DNA of 7,217 nucleotides from assembly GCA_003486725.1 (NCBI GenBank), contig DNGD01000172.1, positions 1 to 7,217 on the forward strand, in the 5' to 3' direction. Below the pieces are notes generated by a model. The model did no database searches. It was not told the origin of the DNA and saw only the letters and a program-made list of their open reading frames with translations. Made by a program: the position numbers and the translations under genes. Origin of the DNA: Rhodospirillaceae bacterium. GTDB taxonomy: Bacteria; Pseudomonadota; Alphaproteobacteria; UBA9219. Below are positions 1 to 7,217 of the stretch, in pieces (within the stretch, counting starts at the first letter, position 1; every line of letters begins with the position of its first letter).

Positions 1-1656
1 ATCGATAAGCTGACGCTTTCGTTTGAAGGCGGGCTGAACGTTTTGACGGGTGAAACAGGCGCAGGTAAATCGATCTTGCTGGACGCGCTGTCCCTCGCGC
101 TGGGCGCGCGCAGCGATGCCGGCCTGATCCGCGCGGGCGCCAATCAAGCCTCAGTAACCGCCATATTTTCAAATGCGTTGCACGGCGATCTTAATGTTTT
201 ACTTGAAGAACAGGGCCTTGCCGCCGAAGACCCGCTGATCCTGCGCCGCGTAATCTGCAAAGATGGCAAGAGCCGCGCCTTTTTGTGCGACCAGCCCATC
301 GGCGTGTCGCTCCTCAAACAAATCGGCGAGTGCCTTTTGGAGGTTCACGGACAGTTTGAAACGCACGGGCTGCTCAACGCCTCAAACCATCGAACGATCC
401 TTGATCTCTATGCGGGCGCAGGGGCACTAAAAAAGCAAACCGCCAAAGCCTTTGCCGATTGGCATGGTGCGCGCGCCGCTTATGATGAAGCGCTGGCCTT
501 GCATGAACGCACACAAAACGAAGAAGAGTTTTTAAAAGCCGCCGTCGCCGAACTGGATGATCTCGCCCCGCAGGACAAGGAAACCGAACTGCTGGCTGCA
601 CAGCGCACGCAGTTGCAACATCGTGAAAAGATTTTGGATGCCATCCAGACCACCGAGCAAGCGTTGGGTAGTTATCGCGGTGCGGCGTCACAATTAGCAC
701 TCGCCGGAAAAACGCTGGCACGGATCGCCGACAAAGCGCCTGCCCTTTCCGAGATTTTGACCGTCGTTGATCGCGCCCTTAATGAAACGCATGAAGCAAC
801 GGCGCAACTCGCGCGGTTCGGCAGCTCGATTGATAATGACGGCGCAAGCCTTGATAAAATCGAGGAACGACTGTTCAAATTGCGTGCCGTGGCGCGTAAA
901 CACGGCCACAATACGGATGATCTGATCGCCGTTCATGAAGATTTGCGCGCACGCCTTGCTCTGCTTACCGATCAAAGCGGGCAGCTCTCTGCTCTATCCA
1001 AGGCCGTATCAATCGCTCGCGCCACCTATGTCAAACGCGCCGAGGAACTGAGCGAGAAACGCCAAAAGGCCGCTGAAAAACTGGCCAAAGATATTATGCG
1101 CGAACTGCCGCCGCTGAAACTGGAGCGCGCCGTATTTGAGCCGACCGTGACGCGCCTTGAAGAAAACGCATGGAATGGCGATGGTATGGATCGCATTGCT
1201 TTTATGGCGACAACCAACGTCGGCCATGCCCTTGCGCCGCTGGCGAAGGTCGCCTCGGGCGGCGAGCTTTCGCGCTTTATGCTGGCCATCAAGGTTGTTT
1301 TGTCCAAAGCCGATCCTGTGCCGACGCTAATTTTTGATGAGGTCGACGCCGGCATTGGCGGCGCGACGGCTTCTGCCGTAGGGCAACGCCTCGCCAAACT
1401 CGGACGCGATGTTCAGGTGCTCGTCGTCACGCATAGTCCGCAGGTCGCCGCGTTGGGCGGCCATCACTTACGCGTCAGCAAAAGCACGAAGGCCCAAACG
1501 ACGACAACGAACGTTGAGCCATTGTCCCGCGATGAACGCATCGAGGAAATCGCGCGTATGCTGGCGGGCACAGCTACAACCGACGCCGCCCGCGACGCGG
1601 CAAGGGCGCTGATGGGGGATCACGCCCCCGCCCCCAAGAAAAAAGCGAGGGCGTGA
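1..1656 (+). CDS. recN: DNA repair protein RecN (5' end cut by window edge)
   Basis: RecN is an SMC-like ATPase that acts in the cytoplasm on double-strand breaks during recombinational repair. The reading frame is open from base 1, giving 551 residues. The family is usually about 555-560 long, so only about a dozen N-terminal residues are missing; there is no true start in the window. Seen in the fragment: the end of the first beta strands leading into Walker A (GETGAGKS, residues 17-24); a long central region rich in Glu, Lys, Ala and Leu, as expected for the coiled-coil arms (about 130-390); the ABC signature SGGELS (419-424); Walker B ending in D446-E447 within FDEVDAGIGG; and the switch histidine H478 in VVTHSPQVA. 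The C-terminus is a short Ala/Pro/Lys tail. All ATPase motifs are intact, so it should be functional. An inverted repeat spans the stop codon. Identification is firm. Confidence 0.97.
   Translation: MDKLTLSFEGGLNVLTGETGAGKSILLDALSLALGARSDAGLIRAGANQASVTAIFSNALHGDLNVLLEEQGLAAEDPLILRRVICKDGKSRAFLCDQPIGVSLLKQIGECLLEVHGQFETHGLLNASNHRTILDLYAGAGALKKQTAKAFADWHGARAAYDEALALHERTQNEEEFLKAAVAELDDLAPQDKETELLAAQRTQLQHREKILDAIQTTEQALGSYRGAASQLALAGKTLARIADKAPALSEILTVVDRALNETHEATAQLARFGSSIDNDGASLDKIEERLFKLRAVARKHGHNTDDLIAVHEDLRARLALLTDQSGQLSALSKAVSIARATYVKRAEELSEKRQKAAEKLAKDIMRELPPLKLERAVFEPTVTRLEENAWNGDGMDRIAFMATTNVGHALAPLAKVASGGELSRFMLAIKVVLSKADPVPTLIFDEVDAGIGGATASAVGQRLAKLGRDVQVLVVTHSPQVAALGGHHLRVSKSTKAQTTTTNVEPLSRDERIEEIARMLAGTATTDAARDAARALMGDHAPAPKKKARA
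1620..1656 (+). other. Inverted repeat across the recN stop codon
   Basis: TCACGCCC (1620-1627) and GGGCGTGA (1649-1656) are perfect 8-bp complements separated by 21 nt, with the recN stop codon inside the right arm. No T-run follows at once, so it is not a standard intrinsic terminator. It could be an mRNA 3'-end structure or a by-product of the C-rich Ala/Pro codons. Together with the hairpin of the repeat just downstream, it would make a highly structured recN 3' end. Confidence 0.35.
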
Positions 1657-1664
1657 CCTCATCC

Positions 1665-1705
1665 CGTCATTGCGACCCCCGCAAAAGCGGGGGGAAACAA
1701 TCCAG
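1665..1705 (+). repeat. Dispersed palindromic repeat, unit A
   Basis: The unit begins CGTCATTGCGA and ends CAATCCAG, ends it shares with the two units at 2051-2173. ATTG (1669-1672) can pair with CAAT (1698-1701). Inside lies a strong 7-bp GC stem, CCCCCGC (1676-1682) with GCGGGGG (1687-1693), around an AAAA loop. Similarity to the right-hand unit at 2134-2173, read in reverse, continues a few bases past CAATCCAG into CTGCC. It lies just after recN and upstream of the GIY-YIG gene. Repeats with these ends are known as multi-copy intergenic elements in various bacteria, including alphaproteobacteria. No T-tract follows, so it is more likely an mRNA-end stem than a terminator. Confidence 0.75.
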
Positions 1706-1755
1706 ACTGCCAACGTCCGTGAGGCATAAGATAATATGATAATGGATTAGAGCAA

Positions 1756-2043
1756 ATGAAACAGCCAGCCATTTACATAATGACAAACATGCAAAACGGC
1801 ACCCTTTACACGGGCGTTACATCAAACCTTGGCCTACGCATTTATCAACACAAGACGGGGCAAGGCGCTGGCTTTACCAAAAGATATAACTGCAAAATGC
1901 TGGTCTATTACGAACACTGTGATACAATGCCAAACGCTATCGAAAGGGAGAAACAGATAAAAGCCGGATCACGAAAAATGAAACTGGCTTTGATTGAATC
2001 CATGAACCCAGAATGGAATGATTTGTATGATGGCTTGGCCTAA
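1756..2043 (+). CDS. Small GIY-YIG nuclease-domain protein
   Basis: This 95-residue protein is a single, complete GIY-YIG domain of the short stand-alone kind, annotated as GIY-YIG nuclease family or UvrC-like N-terminal domain. Family members cut DNA with a one-metal mechanism, but substrates of these short proteins are largely unknown. Seen: IYIMT (6-10) supplies the GIY-strand tyrosine Y7; LYTGVTSNLGLRI (17-29) supplies Y18 and the conserved R28, with YTG in place of the usual YIG; REKQIK (64-69) carries the expected catalytic Glu, probably E65; NPEWNDLYD (84-92) is the typical C-terminal block. All catalytic positions are present, so activity is plausible. The ATG at 1756 gives a start right at the first strand; ribosome-binding support is weak (GGA at 1744-1746 or AGAG at 1749-1752). 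The AT-rich leader TAAGATAATATGATAATGG could hold a -10 element. Repeat units of one family flank the gene on both sides. Confidence 0.88.
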   Translation: MKQPAIYIMTNMQNGTLYTGVTSNLGLRIYQHKTGQGAGFTKRYNCKMLVYYEHCDTMPNAIEREKQIKAGSRKMKLALIESMNPEWNDLYDGLA

Positions 2044-2050
2044 CCTCACG

Positions 2051-2173
2051 CGTCATTGCGAGCGTAGCGAAGCAATCCAGCGCGCGGCGTCTGCCGCGCA
2101 TATGAGTCTTATGCCGCGCAGACGCGCGGCAGACTGGATTGCCACGTCGGCCTTCGGCCTCCTCGCAATGACG
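2051..2173. repeat. Composite long palindrome from two inverted repeat units
   Basis: The left unit (2051-2080) begins CGTCATTGCGAG and ends GCAATCCAG. The right unit (2134-2173), in reverse orientation, has the same ends but is 10 bp longer with a different core. Each can fold alone: ATTGC (2055-2059) with GCAAT (2072-2076) on the left; ATTGC (2138-2142) with GCAAT (2165-2169) on the right, enclosing GGCC-TTC-GGCC (2149-2159). The GC-rich segments between them, 2081-2100 and 2112-2133, are imperfect inverted copies around the 11-base spacer TATGAGTCTTA. The whole could form a cruciform or a hairpin of about 120 nt in RNA. It sits between the GIY-YIG gene and the DUF6998-like gene. Confidence 0.85.
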
Positions 2174-2186
2174 AGTTACTTTTTTT
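2134..2186 (+). terminator. Possible terminator: repeat hairpin followed by T-run
   Basis: The right repeat unit folds as a hairpin (outer ATTGC/GCAAT, inner GGCC-TTC-GGCC), and seven T residues follow at 2180-2186 after a short gap. This resembles an intrinsic terminator for the GIY-YIG transcript, although the 10-base gap between stem end and T-run is longer than ideal. If active, it would separate the DUF6998-like gene and ligA from recN transcription and require a promoter between about 2187 and 2216. Confidence 0.35.
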
Positions 2187-2216
2187 GTTAATCCCTTCCC
2201 AACTGAAGATGAAGCT

Positions 2217-4756
<2,540 letters not shown>

Positions 4757-4757
4757 C

Positions 4758-4781
4758 GCTCTGTACAAAGAGCTATTTTTT
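4758..4781 (+). terminator. Intrinsic terminator after ligA
   Basis: GCTCT (4758-4762) and AGAGC (4769-4773) form a 5-bp stem around the loop GTACAA, followed at once by TATTTTTT (4774-4781). It starts 2 nt after the ligA stop. The stem is short, so efficiency may be moderate. It implies that the cyclase gene downstream has its own promoter in the 47 bp between 4782 and 4828; I see no convincing -35/-10 pair there. Confidence 0.6.
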
Positions 4782-4828
4782 GCATAACTTAAACAAACCC
4801 GAATCAAATCTTCGCGTAAGGATCGCCC

Positions 4829-5869
4829 GTGAACGACAGTCAGAATAATATAACGCCGGATCTATGGGCCAGGCAGGCAATGGATCTTATGTCTGCGCAC
4901 GGCCTAGCTCCAACGCCCGACAACTTTGCCGTCTATTACGGATATTTCTCGAACAATAACCCCAACCTGAAAATGTCGATGGGGATGTTGATTGACGAGC
5001 AGGGCGGACTTACACAGGCACAATGCAACGAATTATTCACTGCCCATCTTAGCCTTGAAGCTGAAAACAAGGTGATCCAGACGACTTCTGCCAATATCGC
5101 TGATGAAATTAAATCGGTGATGCAAGTGTTGGAAACATCGGCGAGTGAATCCAGCCAATACCACCAAACACTGGACACGTTCTCCGGCACTCTGCAATCC
5201 GGCGTTTCAATGGATCAGATCAAATCGGCCGTTTCCCGCGTGGCAAACGAAACGCGGATCATGGCCGAGCAAAACCAGCGGCTCCAAACCCAACTGGTGC
5301 ACTCCACGCAGCAGCTGACCGAGATGCGCTATAACCTCGACGAGGTACGCAGAATCTCGCTTGTGGATCCGTTGACGGGCGTGGGCAATCGCAAGTATTT
5401 CGATAACGAACTGCAGCGCATCACACTGGAATGCACGGAAAGCAGCACACCTTTGTCGGCGCTGATGTGCGATATCGATTATTTCAAGAAGTTCAACGAC
5501 ACCTATGGTCATCTGGTCGGTGACGAAGTTTTGAAACTGGTCGCCAAGACTTTGGTTGAAAACTTGAAAGGCCGCGATATCATTGCCCGTTATGGTGGCG
5601 AGGAGTTTATCATTCTTCTCCCCCAAACCACCGTGGAAGATGCCGAACGCGTCGGAAACCAGCTGCGCAACATCCTTGCTACAAAACAAGTGCGCCGCCG
5701 CCGCACCAATGAAAATCTGGGCGTCGTCACCATTTCGATGGGTGCCACACAATATGTCCCCAGCGAGGAAGCAGATTCCTTTATTGGCCGCGCCGATGGT
5801 GCTCTGTACAAAGCCAAACAAACAGGCCGCAATAAAGTCGTGCCGGTAACGGCGGACAAAGCAGAGTAA
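4829..5869 (+). CDS. GGDEF diguanylate cyclase, soluble, with N-terminal coiled-coil region
   Basis: This 346-residue cytoplasmic protein should condense two GTP into c-di-GMP, the second messenger governing motility, attachment and cell cycle. The N-terminal region (1-170) has no membrane segment. It starts with a helical block containing PTPDNFAVYYGYF (28-40), found in many alphaproteobacterial GGDEF proteins, and continues with Gln/Glu/Ser-rich helices (about 75-172) that probably form a dimerising coiled coil. The GGDEF domain (about 173-340) shows DPLTGVGNR (180-188), metal-binding D215 in DIDYFKKFND (215-224), GHLVGDE (227-233), the active-site GGEEF (256-260) and SMGAT (303-307). The active site looks intact, and no EAL domain is present. 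The inhibitory I-site, normally RxxD five residues before GGEEF, reads KGRD (247-250), so product inhibition may be weak or lost. The start is GTG at 4829, supported by AAGGA (4818-4822) with 6-nt spacing. The activating signal cannot be told from the sequence. Confidence 0.93.
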   Translation: MNDSQNNITPDLWARQAMDLMSAHGLAPTPDNFAVYYGYFSNNNPNLKMSMGMLIDEQGGLTQAQCNELFTAHLSLEAENKVIQTTSANIADEIKSVMQVLETSASESSQYHQTLDTFSGTLQSGVSMDQIKSAVSRVANETRIMAEQNQRLQTQLVHSTQQLTEMRYNLDEVRRISLVDPLTGVGNRKYFDNELQRITLECTESSTPLSALMCDIDYFKKFNDTYGHLVGDEVLKLVAKTLVENLKGRDIIARYGGEEFIILLPQTTVEDAERVGNQLRNILATKQVRRRRTNENLGVVTISMGATQYVPSEEADSFIGRADGALYKAKQTGRNKVVPVTADKAE

Positions 5870-5878
5870 GGGATTATT

Positions 5879-6331
5879 TTAGTGAAGAACGCGTGGGTTT
5901 ACCATCCGGCTTAAATACACGCCCGTTTCATGATCGGGGGTCGTACCGGAAAATCCGTTCTTCAGGTAAAACGCAGCATCGTCGTTATAAACGGATAAAA
6001 TGACCGTCGAGGGTACCTTGATCCGCTGCGCAATTTCGTCAACACACGCTTCGATCACCTGCGAGCCGATGCCCTTGTTTTGGTGATCGGGATGAACAGC
6101 CATCCAGCTGATGCCCCAAGTGTTGACGGTAAAAAACTCTTCGGATACCGCCGCCGCACCGACGATCGTGCCATCTTCTTGGCACACCAAAAAAGCAGGC
6201 TTTCGGTAATCATCCGAAAACATGCATCTGATATAGGCCTGCGCAAGGGGCCGAAAGCTCTCCCCAAACACAAGGGTCAGGAAATCTTCCAGTTGCTGCG
6301 ATTGGTGGGGCTGAAGAAGAGAGACCATCAT
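5879..6331 (-). CDS. GNAT family N-acetyltransferase
   Basis: This 150-residue protein has a single GNAT fold. Such enzymes move an acetyl group from acetyl-CoA to an amine on a small molecule or protein; the substrate here is unknown. In this numbering the N-terminal strand and helix MMVSLLQPHQSQQLEDFL come first, then the central strand pair around LVCQEDGTIVGAAAVSEE, motif A WMAVHPDHQNKGIGSQVIE with the acetyl-CoA pyrophosphate loop QNKGIG (84-89), and motif B VILSVYNDDAAFYLKNGF, the usual ending of a GNAT core. Start choice is uncertain: ATG at 6331 or the adjacent ATG at 6328 fits the fold best. ATG at 6406 would add 25 residues and leave only 5 bp before the divergent helicase gene, and still earlier starts (6427, 6559) lie inside that gene. 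No site has a strong Shine-Dalgarno. Its stop is 9 bp from that of the convergent cyclase gene. Confidence 0.87.
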   Translation of the reverse strand: MMVSLLQPHQSQQLEDFLTLVFGESFRPLAQAYIRCMFSDDYRKPAFLVCQEDGTIVGAAAVSEEFFTVNTWGISWMAVHPDHQNKGIGSQVIEACVDEIAQRIKVPSTVILSVYNDDAAFYLKNGFSGTTPDHETGVYLSRMVNPRVLH

Positions 6332-6411
6332 AAATCCATCATAATGGCATGGGTACAATAACGCAGCACAATCGCCTTGCGCAAGGGACTTCAATGGATT
6401 AGCCATTACGG
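6332..6411. promoter_or_regulatory. Divergent intergenic region between GNAT and uvrD genes
   Basis: If the GNAT gene begins at 6331, this 80-bp gap must carry promoters for both the acetyltransferase (minus) and the helicase (plus). I see no convincing -35/-10 pair in either direction. A short hairpin, AATGG (6393-6397) with CCATT (6403-6407) around ATTAG, ends 4 nt before the helicase ATG and could hinder ribosome access; the helicase gene also lacks a clear Shine-Dalgarno. Confidence 0.3.
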
Positions 6412-7217
6412 ATGACTCTAAGCGCATTAAATCAACAGCCCGAATCTCCCTATTGGCAAGGGTTGAACCCCGCGCAGCGCGCGGCGGTTGAGCAGCTTGA
6501 TGGCCCAGTTCTCGTGCTCGCCGGCGCAGGGACAGGAAAGACGCGCGTGCTGACGACACGGCTCGCGCATTTGCTGGCCACGGGCAAGGCTGTGCCTGCG
6601 CAGATCATGGCCGTGACTTTCACAAACAAAGCCGCCGCCGAGATCCGTGAGCGCGTTTCTCATCTGCTCGGTGAGCGCTCGGTTGAAGGTTGGTATCTTG
6701 GAACATTTCACGCGCTGGCCGCGCGCTTGCTGCGCCCCCATGCCGAACGCGTCGGCCTCAAGCCCTCCTTCACCATTTTGGGAACGGACGATCAGCTGCG
6801 CCTTATCAAGCAACTGCTGGAAGCCGAGAATATCGACGACAAGAAATCACCGCCGCGCGTCGTGCTTGGTTATATCGAGCGGTGGAAAGATCGCGGCCTG
6901 CTGCCTGATGATGTCAGCAATGATAGCTTCGATATTGCAAACGGTAAGCTGCCGAAGCTTTACAAGATGTATCAGGATCGCCTGTTGGAGCTGAACGCCT
7001 GTGACTTTGGCGATTTGCTTCTCCACCACCTCACGCTGATGCGTAAACACCCCGACGTGCTGGAGCAAATCCAGAACCGCTTTCAATATCTGCTGGTCGA
7101 TGAGTATCAGGACACCAACGTCGCGCAGTATCTGTGGCTGCGCCTAATTGCACAAAAATCGAAAAACATCTGCGTCGTCGGCGATGAGGACCAATCCATC
7201 TATGGCTGGCGCGGCGC
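6412..7217 (+). CDS. uvrD: UvrD/PcrA-type ATP-dependent DNA helicase (3' end cut by window edge)
   Basis: This superfamily 1A 3'-5' helicase unwinds DNA in nucleotide excision repair, mismatch repair or replication restart and clears proteins from DNA. The window holds 268 complete codons; family members are usually about 700-780 residues, so roughly the first third is present. Seen: Q-motif LNPAQRAAV (18-26); Walker A AGAGTGKT (37-44); motif Ia VTFTNKAAAEIRERV (68-82); motif Ib YLGTFHALAARLLR (95-108); Walker B VDEYQDTN (229-236); motif III VGDEDQSIYGWRG (256-268). The stretch between Ib and II matches domain 1B in length. ATG at 6412 is the first possible start, because an in-frame TAG lies at 6400-6402. 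UvrD, PcrA and Rep cannot be separated on this part, but the YQDTN and GDEDQSIYGWRGA wording is typical of UvrD/PcrA. RecB- or AddA-like proteins are unlikely. Confidence 0.95.
   Translation, partial: MTLSALNQQPESPYWQGLNPAQRAAVEQLDGPVLVLAGAGTGKTRVLTTRLAHLLATGKAVPAQIMAVTFTNKAAAEIRERVSHLLGERSVEGWYLGTFHALAARLLRPHAERVGLKPSFTILGTDDQLRLIKQLLEAENIDDKKSPPRVVLGYIERWKDRGLLPDDVSNDSFDIANGKLPKLYKMYQDRLLELNACDFGDLLLHHLTLMRKHPDVLEQIQNRFQYLLVDEYQDTNVAQYLWLRLIAQKSKNICVVGDEDQSIYGWRG

Noticed and set aside
1665..2173. CRISPR array
   Set aside because: Only three units are present, in mixed orientation, with unequal spacing, variable cores and a gene between them; no cas gene is visible.
4780..4813. Promoter for the cyclase gene (TTGCAT with an AT-rich -10)
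   Set aside because: The -35 matches only three of six consensus bases and no good -10 lies at the right spacing, so it was not listed as a feature.
5207..5821. Minus-strand open frame of 204 codons opposite the diguanylate cyclase
   Set aside because: The plus-strand GGDEF domain is complete and conserved here; the antisense product shows no domain and has no supporting ribosome-binding site that I can see.
6332..6559. N-terminal extension of the acetyltransferase frame to 6559
   Set aside because: It runs opposite the Q-motif and Walker A of the UvrD/PcrA gene, and the extra residues are Arg/Ala-rich shadow sequence. The GNAT fold starts near 6331.

Overview
The window looks like a chromosomal segment of an alphaproteobacterium. 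The evidence is base composition (about 58% GC in sampled ligA sequence), recN and ligA close together in the same direction as in many alphaproteobacteria, alphaproteobacterial-looking RecN, LigA and UvrD/PcrA proteins, and dispersed palindromic repeats beginning CGTCATTGCGAG and ending GCAATCCAG. The genus cannot be fixed from sequence alone. An uncultured or intracellular-type lineage is possible but unproven.

Layout, left to right. (1) recN on +, complete except for roughly its first dozen codons. (2) An accessory interval of about 1.0 kb (1657-2683). It holds a repeat unit, a small GIY-YIG nuclease gene (1756-2043), a 123-bp composite palindrome built from two further units of the same repeat family (2051-2173), and an AT-rich gene (2217-2687, about 37% GC) for a DUF6998-like protein with a PD-(D/E)XK-type nuclease pattern. 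(3) ligA (2684-4756), whose start codon overlaps the stop of the AT-rich gene as ATGA, followed by a short intrinsic terminator. (4) A soluble GGDEF diguanylate cyclase (4829-5869). (5) A GNAT acetyltransferase on the minus strand (5879-6331 preferred), convergent with the cyclase gene. (6) The first 268 codons of a UvrD/PcrA helicase on +, running off the right edge.

Three core genes belong to DNA repair: RecN handles double-strand breaks, LigA seals nicks, and UvrD/PcrA unwinds DNA in repair and replication restart. The cyclase makes c-di-GMP and the acetyltransferase has an unknown substrate; neither has an evident functional link to repair.

The part most worth attention is the recN-ligA gap. 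Two unrelated predicted nuclease genes and three repeat units are packed between two repair genes that are often neighbours. The repeat units share their ends but carry unrelated hairpin cores. They flank the GIY-YIG gene, which raises the testable idea that this nuclease is linked to spread of the repeat, much as RAYT transposases are linked to REP elements. The DUF6998-like gene appears acquired, yet it is in position for translational coupling to an essential ligase gene. These functional ideas are inference; the sequence shows only the arrangement.
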